Source of the DNA: JACNKV01 sp964422145
GTDB taxonomy: Bacteria > Fidelibacterota > Marinisomatia > Marinisomatales > JACNKV01
Direction: 5' to 3'
Assembly (NCBI GenBank): GCA_964422145.1
Contig: CAYQZV010000011.1
Location: 1-59,715, forward strand
Length of the DNA stretch: 59,715 bases
Position numbers and translations under genes: made by a program. The notes under the pieces are model-generated. The model saw nothing but the letters and a program-made list of their open reading frames with translations. It was not told the DNA's origin and searched no databases. Positions 1-7,923 of this stretch are shown here, piece after piece (the first letter of the stretch is position 1; each line of letters starts with the position of its first letter).

Positions 1-324
1 AATCCGGATAATGACCTTAGCATTGCAGAAACGGAGATTATCCCGGAGAAATTCGCATTAAAAGGAAACTATCCGAATCCGTTTAACCCGGAAACCAGAA
101 TTATGTTTGATCTGGATATTACATCCCATGTTGTTGTTAAGGTATACTCTCTCTTAGGAGAAGAAGTAGTTACCCTTTATGACGGTCAGGCAATTCCTGG
201 TGAATATTCCGTTAAATGGAATGCAAGAAATACCAACGGACGTATTGTTCCGTCAGGTGTATATCTGTACAGCGTTTCTTCAAATCAACGTACATTCACA
301 GGTAAAATGTTACTTATGAAATAA
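1..324 (+). CDS. Partial secreted protein: C-terminal sorting (T9SS type A / FlgD Ig-like) domain
   Basis: The frame is open from the first base of the window, so the start lies upstream and only the last 107 residues are seen. The motif YPNPFNPETRI followed by a short beta-rich domain (VVVKVYSLLGEEV, GEYSVKWNA, GRIVPSGVYLYSV, GKMLLMK) is the typical C-terminal domain of secreted proteins in FCB bacteria. It resembles the FlgD Ig-like fold and the type A sorting signal of the type IX secretion system. The catalytic or binding part of the protein is outside the window, so its function cannot be given. The gene ends at a TAA followed within about 25 bases by a strong hairpin. Confidence 0.85.
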   Translation, partial: NPDNDLSIAETEIIPEKFALKGNYPNPFNPETRIMFDLDITSHVVVKVYSLLGEEVVTLYDGQAIPGEYSVKWNARNTNGRIVPSGVYLYSVSSNQRTFTGKMLLMK

Positions 325-346
325 ATGTGTTGATTTAACACACATG

Positions 347-378
347 ACAAAGTGCCGCAGAATTCTGCGGCACTTTGT
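347..378 (+). terminator. Rho-independent terminator, perfect 32-base palindrome
   Basis: Every base of 347-378 pairs with its mirror position. The core stem AAGTGCCGCAG / CTGCGGCACTT is GC-rich and flanked by A's on the left and T's on the right, so it can work in both directions. A second small inverted repeat (ATGTGTT ... AACACAT-like, 325-345) lies directly before it. It closes the partial secreted-protein gene and separates it from the PPIase gene at 449. Confidence 0.85.
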
Positions 379-448
379 TTATATACAAACATATAATATC
401 ATCTGTAATTTCCGATCAATATCCCAATGATTAAACACGATAATAAAT

Positions 449-1765
449 ATGCAGCTTAAACCGAGATTCCTAAATATCATTTTATTTTTAAGTCTTGTTT
501 TCCTTTTTACAACTTGTGAAACGAAACAGGATGACAATCCTTATATCGCAAAAGTCGGACCAAATATTGTCTCGATCGATGAATTTGTTACTAGCTATAC
601 AAAGATCATTGGGTTTTCGAATAAAAGTGATTCTCCTCAAATCAGAAAATTACACGCGAATAAATTGGTGGAAAAAAAGTTGCTTGCATCCGCTGCACGT
701 GATCAATCCTTGCAATTTGATGAAAATATTGTTCAACAGGTTTCTCTCGAAAAAGAAAAAATATTAAAGGATATTCTGTTTAAAAAAGAAATTTCCAGCC
801 AAAAGGTTACTGTAATCGATTCTACTATAAGAGAGCATTTTCGATGGAAAAACAGTGAAGTTTATATCAGGCATTTTTTCCATCAGGATTTTCTTGTGAT
901 TGATTCATTGGCAAGAATCATTCGTCAAGATACAATATTATTTATTCAGGAAGCTAAAAAACAATTTCAAAATCCTGAGTTGAAAGAGTCCGGCGGATTA
1001 CTGGGTTGGATCCCATATAATATTTTAGATCCCCAGTTGGAAGAAGCGGCGTTTTCGATGCCGGTAGGACATATATCAAAACCGGTTCAATCCTCATTTG
1101 GGTGGCATTTGATTTTGAAACAAAATGAGAAATATAATCCGATTTTATCCGAGGATGAATACTTAATGTCCAAAACAAATTTGGAAAATATAATCTATCG
1201 AAAAAAATATCAGATCATTGCAGATCAATATGTTAACAAGATGATTGCATCAGCTGAAATAGAGATCCATGATTCACTTTTTTATTTCGTTAATGATTTG
1301 TTGAGTAAAATTCAATCCAATGATAATACACTTTCCATTCAGGATCAGGAATCAGAATTAGTCAAATTAATGGATTTAGCTGAAGAGGAAATTGCTTTAA
1401 TAAACGGAAATTCTTTTTCTGTGAACGATTTTCTGACTCGACTCCAAACACAACCGCCGAATATCGTAAACAATAATCTAAAAACTGGATTATATAGAAT
1501 CATCAGGGATCAGCTTTTATTGAAAAAGGCTGAAGAATTTGAACTTGAAGAGGATCCAGTTGTGTTAGGACGCGTGCGGGATATTGAGGACAATTACTAC
1601 GCTTCTCTCTTCTTACGGTCGTATTTACCCGATGACAGTACGCATATTTCTTCGCATCAAATGAAATACATCACGGATAGCCTGTCGCAGATTTATCCGG
1701 TGGAATATAACCAGGCATTACTAGACACATTTATACTGTATCTTGAATCCCAGGAAAAACACTAA
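449..1765 (+). CDS. Parvulin-type peptidyl-prolyl isomerase, periplasmic or lipid-anchored
   Basis: The 438-residue product begins with a hydrophobic segment (ILFLSLVFLFTTC) ending in a cysteine at residue 23, so it may be a lipoprotein, although FTTC is a poor lipobox. The middle (about 140-235) carries the rotamase signature: YIRHFFH, then ESGGLLGW, LEEAAFSMPVGHISKPVQSSFGWH and ILK. An N-terminal SurA-like chaperone region and a long C-terminal helical region flank it. The likely role is isomerising prolyl bonds and helping fold envelope proteins. No clear ribosome-binding site precedes the ATG. The end overlaps the TTG of a longer version of the next frame, so the two genes are probably co-transcribed. 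Confidence 0.8.
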   Translation: MQLKPRFLNIILFLSLVFLFTTCETKQDDNPYIAKVGPNIVSIDEFVTSYTKIIGFSNKSDSPQIRKLHANKLVEKKLLASAARDQSLQFDENIVQQVSLEKEKILKDILFKKEISSQKVTVIDSTIREHFRWKNSEVYIRHFFHQDFLVIDSLARIIRQDTILFIQEAKKQFQNPELKESGGLLGWIPYNILDPQLEEAAFSMPVGHISKPVQSSFGWHLILKQNEKYNPILSEDEYLMSKTNLENIIYRKKYQIIADQYVNKMIASAEIEIHDSLFYFVNDLLSKIQSNDNTLSIQDQESELVKLMDLAEEEIALINGNSFSVNDFLTRLQTQPPNIVNNNLKTGLYRIIRDQLLLKKAEEFELEEDPVVLGRVRDIEDNYYASLFLRSYLPDDSTHISSHQMKYITDSLSQIYPVEYNQALLDTFILYLESQEKH

Positions 1766-1778
1766 GTCAGAATATAAA

Positions 1779-3701
1779 ATGTCGCTTTGGAAACGGATCC
1801 TTTTTAATTCTATCTTAGGGCTCATTCCGTTTGTATTTCTGATCCTGATCGAGTTTTCACTGAGAATCGTAGGATTCGGTGATGAATTACCGTTATTTAA
1901 AACCTATCATGAAAACAGTAAATTATACGTCGCAAATACTGATGTGAGTTTACGGTTTTTCTCGAAAAACGATATGACGGGATTTGGTACAGTTGATTCG
2001 TTTTGGAAAAATAAGAAGGAGGGGAGTAAAAGAATCTTTGTATTAGGCGGCTCTACAACAGCTGGATATCCATATTTTTTTAACGGTGGATTCCCATCTA
2101 TACTGAAATCACAGTTGCAATCTGCGTATCCAGACACAAAATTTGAAGTGATCAACTTAGGAATGACTGCCGTGAATTCATACACGGTACGAGATTTTGC
2201 AAGACAGTGTTTGACGTATGAACCTGACCTTTTCATTATTTATTCCGGGCATAATGAGTTTTATGGAGCATTAGGAACCGGGTCCATTCAAGGCGGATGG
2301 ATCGGGGGAAGAGTTTGGAACCTTGCCCTTATTGAATTTAGGCAATGGAGAATTTATCAACTGATTAAATCTGTGGTTGGAAACATTAAATTAGCAGGGA
2401 CATCGTCCAAGCCGATAGGAACGGAAACCTTAATGTCTCAGTTAGCTGAAGAACAGGATATCGAATGGAATTCACCTCTATATCTAAAAACGTTAGAGAT
2501 ATTTCATCAGAACATCCTTGACGTTGTATTGTGGGCTGAGAAAGAAAATATTCCTGTAATGATTGGAACCGTAGCATCCAATGTAAGAGATCAAAAACCG
2601 TATGTCTCTATTCACAGAACGGAGAAAAACGAAATTCATTTTGATAAGCAAATAGAATTAATCAGGTCACTCATGATAAATAGTGAGTTTGAAAGAGCTT
2701 TGAGTGAAATTGAAGATCTTCTAAAAATGGACCCCACGTATGCGTTGTTGAATTTTTATGCAGGTCGTTGCTGTGAATTCTTATCGAAATATGATCAAGC
2801 TAGACTATACTATGAAAATGCCCGAGATTATGACGGACTCCGATTCAGAGCATCTTCGGATCTGAATGATCGGATCAGGCAATTGAAATCCTACTCAAAT
2901 GTGTTTGTTTCGGAAGTTGAAGACCAATTGATACACACCGATAAACATGGTCTGATCGGGATGAATTTTATGCTTGAACATTTGCATCCCAATGAAGAAG
3001 GAAATATAATCATCGCAAATTCTTTCTTTCAGACTATGATCAAGTACGATATCTTAAATCTCGGACACCAAAACAAAACAGAAAAAGTTGAGTTGGGGAT
3101 GACATCCTTGGATCGATCCATTGCAAAATACCGCATCAAAATCTTAACCTCGGGTTGGCCGTTTTCTTCTCATAATCGGTATATTACCACCGCTAATCTT
3201 CAACAAAACAGTAAATCTGATTCGGTAGCGGTAGAGGTATTGCAGAATAAAAAATCCTATTGGGAAGCACACATTGAAATGGCTGATTATTACCGGCAAC
3301 TCAATGAACCAGAAAATGCAATACAAGAGTACAAAACACTTGTCCGATCTTTCCCGAATGTATGGAAGAGTCAAAAAGCGATCGCTGAATATTATATCGA
3401 TCTGAATCAGTATGATGATGCATTATACTATCTGAAACAAGGCATTGAGTTAGATGGTGATACCTACTGTTATAAAATGGCAGGTAGTATTTTGTTACAG
3501 AAAAACCAACCGGATGAAGCATTACCGTACTTATTGATTGCGTGTGATCTGTCGCCAATTGATCCGCAGGCACGATACAATTTAAGTGGAGCGTATTATA
3601 TGCTGGGCGAAGTTGAAAAAGCTAAAGATGAATTAAGAATCATCATGGATCAAAATCCCGAATATCACCAAGCTAAAGTTTTCTTTGATCAGCTGCATTA
3701 A
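1779..3701 (+). CDS. Membrane-anchored SGNH/GDSL hydrolase with C-terminal TPR repeats
   Basis: The product has 640 residues from ATG 1779; a TTG at 1743 would extend it by 12 residues into the previous gene and is less likely. An N-terminal membrane segment (residues about 8-28) is followed by SGNH blocks: GGSTTAG (Ser92), INLGMTAVNSYT, YSGHNEFYG (Asn159) and EHLHPNEEG (His403), consistent with a serine esterase or acyl-transferring hydrolase facing the periplasm. The aspartate usual in the last block appears as glutamate. Residues about 500-640 form tandem TPRs (NEPENAIQEYKTLV, NQYDDALYYLKQGIEL, LGEVEKAKDELRIIM). It is convergent with, and 16 bases from, a carbamoyltransferase module, which hints at a shared role in modifying an exported glycan. 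That link is inference. Confidence 0.75.
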   Translation: MSLWKRILFNSILGLIPFVFLILIEFSLRIVGFGDELPLFKTYHENSKLYVANTDVSLRFFSKNDMTGFGTVDSFWKNKKEGSKRIFVLGGSTTAGYPYFFNGGFPSILKSQLQSAYPDTKFEVINLGMTAVNSYTVRDFARQCLTYEPDLFIIYSGHNEFYGALGTGSIQGGWIGGRVWNLALIEFRQWRIYQLIKSVVGNIKLAGTSSKPIGTETLMSQLAEEQDIEWNSPLYLKTLEIFHQNILDVVLWAEKENIPVMIGTVASNVRDQKPYVSIHRTEKNEIHFDKQIELIRSLMINSEFERALSEIEDLLKMDPTYALLNFYAGRCCEFLSKYDQARLYYENARDYDGLRFRASSDLNDRIRQLKSYSNVFVSEVEDQLIHTDKHGLIGMNFMLEHLHPNEEGNIIIANSFFQTMIKYDILNLGHQNKTEKVELGMTSLDRSIAKYRIKILTSGWPFSSHNRYITTANLQQNSKSDSVAVEVLQNKKSYWEAHIEMADYYRQLNEPENAIQEYKTLVRSFPNVWKSQKAIAEYYIDLNQYDDALYYLKQGIELDGDTYCYKMAGSILLQKNQPDEALPYLLIACDLSPIDPQARYNLSGAYYMLGEVEKAKDELRIIMDQNPEYHQAKVFFDQLH

Positions 3702-3717
3702 CTGATCCATCTTAGTT

Positions 3718-3876
3718 TTAAAAAATAGTGTATATAAAGGGTGTTAAGGCTGATCCCTCAGCGAAAATGATGATAAATCCGAGCAGAAGTAGAAAGATGA
3801 ATATTGGAGCCAGCCACCATTTTTTCCTCGATTTCATGTAAGACCATAATTCGCCTAAAATACTAACTTTACTCAT
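3718..3876 (-). CDS. DUF5989-family small membrane protein (52 aa)
   Basis: This short gene is easily missed. It starts at ATG 3876, preceded by AAAGGA at good spacing, and ends with TAA at 3718. The product reads MSKVSILGELWSYMKSRKKW, one transmembrane segment (LAPIFIFLLLLGFIIIF), and EGSALTPFIYTIF. The pattern of SILxELWxYMKxRKKWW, a single membrane helix and SALTPFIYTxF is what I recall for DUF5989, a family found beside SxtJ and carbamoyltransferase genes. Its start shares one base with the sxtJ stop (TAATG), so the two are translationally coupled. Function unknown; it may be a membrane partner of SxtJ. Confidence 0.8.
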   Translation of the reverse strand: MSKVSILGELWSYMKSRKKWWLAPIFIFLLLLGFIIIFAEGSALTPFIYTIF

Positions 3877-4277
3877 TAGAACATCCTTTTCATGTCGGGT
3901 TGAGTGATTTCTTTTTTAATCCAATAAGACTTAGGATTATCAACCGATTTCTTAAATAATCCCGTGAATTTTTTAATAAGACCAATAGGTGTGATAACAA
4001 TGAAATAAAACAGGGTCAAAATGACCTGCGTAATGATAAACCCGATCAATCGGGCGATGATCATCCATGGGATATAAACACATTTTAAGAATGCAGGAAA
4101 TATGAGCGACACTGAAGCGATGAATCCTGCAGCGAACAGTACACCTCGGTAGATATGATCATGCTGAACGAGCTGATACGCGACAAATCCGAAGAGGATT
4201 AGAGAAAGTAACAGCCCAAAACTTCTCAGCGTTTTTGGTGTAGTGTCGATGTCTAATTGTTTTAAATGACTAATCAA
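3876..4277 (-). CDS. SxtJ-family membrane protein
   Basis: The 133-residue product contains two or three hydrophobic segments (LRSFGLLLSLILFGFVAYQL, GVLFAAGFIASVSLIFPAFL, IGFIITQVILTLFYFIVITP) and a basic C-terminus with KSYWIKKE. The pattern matches the SxtJ family named from saxitoxin gene clusters. The start is TTG at 4277, supported by AGGAG seven bases upstream and by an 8-base overlap with the carbamoyltransferase stop; no ATG exists near the N-terminus. The family has no settled biochemical function. Coupling to the carbamoyltransferase upstream and DUF5989 downstream suggests a membrane complex or docking role. Confidence 0.8.
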   Translation of the reverse strand: MISHLKQLDIDTTPKTLRSFGLLLSLILFGFVAYQLVQHDHIYRGVLFAAGFIASVSLIFPAFLKCVYIPWMIIARLIGFIITQVILTLFYFIVITPIGLIKKFTGLFKKSVDNPKSYWIKKEITQPDMKRMF

Positions 4278-6081
4278 GGGCGTACTCCTGTTTCCAATTG
4301 ATCGTGTCTGAAAATTCCGGCTGCTGTTTTTTATCCAGCAGATAAGATCCTAAGATCAAATAATCCATTTCAGTCCGCATGAAGCATTTATATGCATCTT
4401 CCGGCGATTCAACAATCGGTTCACCTCGAACATTGAACGATGTATTGACAATAACCGGACATTCGGTGAGTGATTTGAATTCTGAGATCAGCGCATGGTA
4501 TTTTGGATTGGTTACTTTACTTACGCTTTGAATCCGGGCAGAATAATCCACGTGTGTGATGGCAGGGATTGTGGATCGTTTTTTCTTTAACAGTTCCAAT
4601 CCTTCTGCTGTTGAGGAGTCCATTTCAATTTTGTGATTCTCAACGATATCCGCAACCAGCAGCATGTAGGGGCTGGGTCTGTCGATTTGAAACCAATCAG
4701 ATATATCTTCCTCGAGAACGGAAGGAGCAAAGGGGCGGAATGACTCACGATATTTGATTTTTAAATTCATCGTCGTTTGCATGGATTCAGAACGTGCATC
4801 TCCGATGATGCTCCGATTTCCTAATGCGCGCGGACCAAATTCCATTTTTCCCTGAAACCAGCCTAACACATTTTCATCCGCGATTAATTCCGCACCGGTT
4901 TTAGACGGATTATCAACTTTTTTAAACGGAATGGAATGACGAGTCAAAAATGATTCAATATCTTTATCGGAGTATTCTATCCCAAGATAACACCCGTTCA
5001 TCGAGTCTGTACTTTTTTGTGATGTATTACGAGTGTATTTAGTGTTCCAGACTTCTAATGCTGCTCCTAAAGCACCACCAGCATCACCGGCGGCAGGCTG
5101 TATCCATATATCATTAAAAATACCGCTTCGGAGTATTTTTCCGTTTGAAACACAATTCAATGCTACACCGCCAGCTAAACATAAATATTTTTCTCGAGTT
5201 TCTTTTTGAATGTGACGAGCAATCTTCAGCATCACGTCTTCAGTTACTTCCTGGACAGAACGGGCAAGGTCCATTTGCTTCTGTGTCAATGGTGATTCCG
5301 GTTTTCGCGGAGGACCGTCAAACAGACCATGAAACCGCTTATTTGTCATGGTCAATCCGGCGGGATAATTAAAATAATCCATATTTAACTGATAAGAACC
5401 ATCCTGTTTAACATCGATCAAGTTGTCATAAATCTGCGATGCATAAATCGGTTTTCCGTAAGGCGCTAATCCCATCACTTTGTACTCCCCTGAATTCACT
5501 CTAAAACCGGTATAATAGGTGAATGCAGAATACATTAATCCAAGAGAGTGAGGAAAGTGAATTTCATTCAATACGGTCGTTTGATTGTCTTTTCCAACTC
5601 CCCAGCTGGATGTTGCCCATTCTCCGACACCGTCCATGGTCAGAAAAGCGGCTTGATTAAATGGGGATGGATAAAAAGCGGACGCTGCATGAGATTGATG
5701 ATGTTCAGTAAATAAAATTTCACCAGAGTACTCTAATTTCTTAGCAATCTCATCTTTGATCCATAGTTTCTTTTTCAGCCATAAGGGAATCGCCTTGCGA
5801 AACGATGATATGCCTTTTGGAGCATAAGAAAGATATGTTTCCAGGATCCGTTCAAATTTCAAAAAAGGCTTGTCATAGAATACAACGTCTGATAAATCAT
5901 TTGATGTGATTCCAATCTCATCAAAACATGCTTGGATAGCATTAACAGGAAAGCGGTCGTCATGTTTCTTACGCGAAAAACGCTCTTCCTGAGCAGCAAA
6001 TACGATATCGCCATCACGAAGCAGGCAAATAGCAGAATCATGGTAATATGCGGAAATACCTAAAATATAGGTTGAGCCCAT
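4270..6081 (-). CDS. O-carbamoyltransferase, NodU/CmcH/TobZ family
   Basis: The 603-residue protein has both domains of the family. The N-terminal Kae1-like part shows ISAYYHDSAICLL, the metal-binding TEHHQSH (His127 and His131), GEYKVMGLAPYGKP, LAGGVALNCVSNGKI and AAGDAGGALGAAL. The C-terminal YrdC-like part shows WFQGKMEFGPRALGNRSI, YRESFRPFAPSV and CPVIVNTSFNVRGEP. Known members make carbamoyl-AMP from carbamoyl phosphate and ATP and transfer the carbamoyl group to a hydroxyl on a sugar or natural product. The acceptor here is unknown. It is the first gene of a three-gene unit with sxtJ and DUF5989, all overlapping. Confidence 0.92.
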   Translation of the reverse strand: MGSTYILGISAYYHDSAICLLRDGDIVFAAQEERFSRKKHDDRFPVNAIQACFDEIGITSNDLSDVVFYDKPFLKFERILETYLSYAPKGISSFRKAIPLWLKKKLWIKDEIAKKLEYSGEILFTEHHQSHAASAFYPSPFNQAAFLTMDGVGEWATSSWGVGKDNQTTVLNEIHFPHSLGLMYSAFTYYTGFRVNSGEYKVMGLAPYGKPIYASQIYDNLIDVKQDGSYQLNMDYFNYPAGLTMTNKRFHGLFDGPPRKPESPLTQKQMDLARSVQEVTEDVMLKIARHIQKETREKYLCLAGGVALNCVSNGKILRSGIFNDIWIQPAAGDAGGALGAALEVWNTKYTRNTSQKSTDSMNGCYLGIEYSDKDIESFLTRHSIPFKKVDNPSKTGAELIADENVLGWFQGKMEFGPRALGNRSIIGDARSESMQTTMNLKIKYRESFRPFAPSVLEEDISDWFQIDRPSPYMLLVADIVENHKIEMDSSTAEGLELLKKKRSTIPAITHVDYSARIQSVSKVTNPKYHALISEFKSLTECPVIVNTSFNVRGEPIVESPEDAYKCFMRTEMDYLILGSYLLDKKQQPEFSDTINWKQEYALD

Positions 6082-6386
6082 TCTAATTTTCTTTCGTTAA
6101 ATAAATCTCTTCAATTCACTTCAGTTTTTATCGAGAAACAAAAATCTTTATAGGACCGTAAACCTTTGTTCCCCGAGTATAATATCATCAGAAATTTACG
6201 AAATGTAACGGAATTCTTGAAAAGGTCTTTCGAGAAAGAGTTATCAACATTGAAACAAAATAGAAGGAATTTTCCATGAGTAAAGATAAATATTATTACG
6301 GTAGAATAATTATTTGTATACGTAATAAACGATGATTAAATTTGTTGGCTTATTTCGATAATAAAATAAAGAATTCAGGAATTACT
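6082..6386. other. 305-base divergent intergenic region
   Basis: It separates the leftward carbamoyltransferase unit from rightward rpmB and must hold promoters for both. Visible items are a perfect TATAAT at 6178-6183 without a convincing -35 box, TATAAA-like hexamers on the other strand around 6146-6151, an inverted repeat TCTTTC-GA-GAAAGA at 6226-6239, and a 19-codon open frame at 6276 with a good ribosome-binding site. Nothing else was recognised, and no RNA gene is apparent. Confidence 0.5.
6276..6335 (+). CDS. Possible 19-residue leader peptide upstream of rpmB
   Basis: ATG 6276 follows AGAAGGAA at six-base spacing, a better ribosome-binding site than most genes here. The peptide would be MSKDKYYYGRIIICIRNKR, basic and tyrosine/isoleucine-rich, ending at TGA 6333-6335, about 50 bases before the bL28 start. 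It could be a real micro-protein, a leader affecting rpmB expression, or chance. There is no homology evidence. Confidence 0.25.
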   Translation: MSKDKYYYGRIIICIRNKR

Positions 6387-6623
6387 ATGAGTAGAGTTTG
6401 TGACATAACCGGAAAAAAACCCATGTTTGGCAACAATGTGAGTCATGCTCACAATAAAACACGCCGTCGGTTTAATGTGAACTTACAGACCAAACGGTTT
6501 TGGTTGCCGGGTGAAGATAGATTTATTACTTTAAGAGTATCAACTCGAGGTATGCGGATTATAGATAAAAAAGGAATTCGCAAAGTGGTTAACGAACTTC
6601 GCGCTCAAGGTAAAAAAATATAA
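6387..6623 (+). CDS. rpmB: 50S ribosomal protein bL28
   Basis: The 78-residue product is the normal length for bL28. The N-terminus MSRVCDITGKKPMFGNNVSH and the following HNKTRRRFNVNLQ are diagnostic. The open frame continues upstream to a TTG at 6342, but ATG 6387, preceded by AGGA, gives the family N-terminus. Only one cysteine is present, so it is a zinc-free type. The gene stands alone between leftward operons and ends at a strong terminator. Confidence 0.95.
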   Translation: MSRVCDITGKKPMFGNNVSHAHNKTRRRFNVNLQTKRFWLPGEDRFITLRVSTRGMRIIDKKGIRKVVNELRAQGKKI

Positions 6624-6643
6624 TTCCTGTCATTTAAACAATA

Positions 6644-6671
6644 AAAAAAGCCCCGATATCGGGGCTTTTTT
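6644..6671. terminator. Bidirectional terminator between rpmB and ftsZ
   Basis: A perfect palindrome with the GC stem GCCCCGAT / ATCGGGGC is flanked by a run of A's on the left and T's on the right. It sits between convergent rpmB and ftsZ and should end transcripts arriving from both sides. Confidence 0.9.
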
Positions 6672-6695
6672 ATTATCATAACCTATGATTTCTGC

Positions 6696-7895
6696 TTAAT
6701 CGTGCTGTCGACGAATAAAGGCAGGAATCTCAAGATCATTTCCGTAAATCACCGGATTATCATCGTCAAAATGGAACTTAGGTTTTGGTTCAGCAACTTT
6801 TGGCTGTTCAACATCCTGAGTTTGTGATTTCTGAACATGCAAAGGCATATTCATTTGACCGGCAATGATCTGGGTTTCTTTTTTCGCAGGAGATGGCGTA
6901 TTCAATTCAGTTACAACCTGTTTTTCAATCGTCTTCTTGTGGTTAAATCCAGTAGCAATCACGGTTACACGAATATTCTCTTCTAGAGACGGATCAATCA
7001 CGGCTCCAAAGATAATATTCGCATCATTACCTGCTTCTTCAAAAATGATTGATGTTGCTTCATCCACTTCATGCAATGTGAGATCGCTTCCACCCGTAAT
7101 ATTAACCAACACACCTTGTGCACCGCTGATGCTGGCATTATCCAGTAACGGACTTGATATCGCTTGCTGTGCAGCCATCACCGCGCGTTCTTCACCGGTA
7201 GCCATTCCGGTTCCCATGATAGCTTCACCCATGTTTTTCATGATCGTTTCAACATCAGCAAAATCAAGGTTGATCATTCCATGCACATTAATCAGATCAG
7301 AGATTCCTTTAGCCGCTTGATGAAGAATCGAATCAGCCATTTGGAAGGCTTGTGTCAACGGCGTATTTTTCTCAACGATCGACATTAGCTTTTGGTTAGG
7401 GATCGTAATGACAGTATCACAAAACTTCCGCATTTCATTGACACCGGTCAGACCGCGATCCATTCTTTTCGGGCCTTCAAAGTTGAAGGGAAGGGTAACG
7501 ATCCCGACGGTGAGAATCCCTAATTCGCGAGTGATCTGAGCTACAACAGGAGCAGCACCCGTTCCAGTCCCGCCGCCCATTCCTCCCGTGATAAAGACCA
7601 TATCAGCATCTTCTAAAATGGTTTTGACTGCTTCACGGTCAGCTTCCATGGCTTGTTGACCAATCGTGGATTGAGCTCCCGCACCTAACCCTTTTGTTAA
7701 ATTTTTTCCGATTTGAATTTTATGTTCGGCAACATTGTTATCCAAATCTTGAGCATCCGTGTTGATCACGAAGAAATCGACACCGCTCATATTTGATGTG
7801 ATCATCCGATTGACCGCATTTCCGCCGGCACCGCCCACACCAACTACTTTTAATTTCGCTTTCTGTTCAGCTAAATTATCAAATTCAAATAACAT
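6696..7895 (-). CDS. ftsZ: Cell division GTPase FtsZ
   Basis: The 399-residue tubulin homologue has VVGVGGAGGNAVNRM, the tubulin signature GGMGGGTGTGAAP (about 104-116), and TLPFNFEGPKR. A flexible linker of about 60 residues leads to the C-terminal anchor peptide LEIPAFIRRQ, the site that contacts FtsA. It polymerises at midcell to form the Z ring. It is the last gene of the division and cell wall cluster, 28 bases after ftsA, and has its own strong AGGAGAG ribosome-binding site, as expected for the most abundant product of the operon. Confidence 0.98.
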   Translation of the reverse strand: MLFEFDNLAEQKAKLKVVGVGGAGGNAVNRMITSNMSGVDFFVINTDAQDLDNNVAEHKIQIGKNLTKGLGAGAQSTIGQQAMEADREAVKTILEDADMVFITGGMGGGTGTGAAPVVAQITRELGILTVGIVTLPFNFEGPKRMDRGLTGVNEMRKFCDTVITIPNQKLMSIVEKNTPLTQAFQMADSILHQAAKGISDLINVHGMINLDFADVETIMKNMGEAIMGTGMATGEERAVMAAQQAISSPLLDNASISGAQGVLVNITGGSDLTLHEVDEATSIIFEEAGNDANIIFGAVIDPSLEENIRVTVIATGFNHKKTIEKQVVTELNTPSPAKKETQIIAGQMNMPLHVQKSQTQDVEQPKVAEPKPKFHFDDDNPVIYGNDLEIPAFIRRQHD

Positions 7896-7923
7896 ATCTC
7901 TCTCCTATGGTTATGTTTTTTTA

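Noticed and set aside
1743..1778. TTG start extending the SGNH hydrolase by 12 residues
   Set aside because: It lies within the end of the PPIase gene and adds polar residues before a normal N-terminal membrane anchor; ATG 1779 is more plausible.
6241..6249. TTATCAACA resembling a DnaA box
   Set aside because: It is a single copy with a mismatch. There is no cluster of boxes and no dnaA or dnaN nearby, so it is not evidence for an origin.
6865..7320. A 151-codon open frame antisense to ftsZ
   Set aside because: It lies wholly opposite the conserved FtsZ core, has no family resemblance and no sensible ribosome-binding site. The same holds for the other long antisense frames within ftsA, murC and murE.
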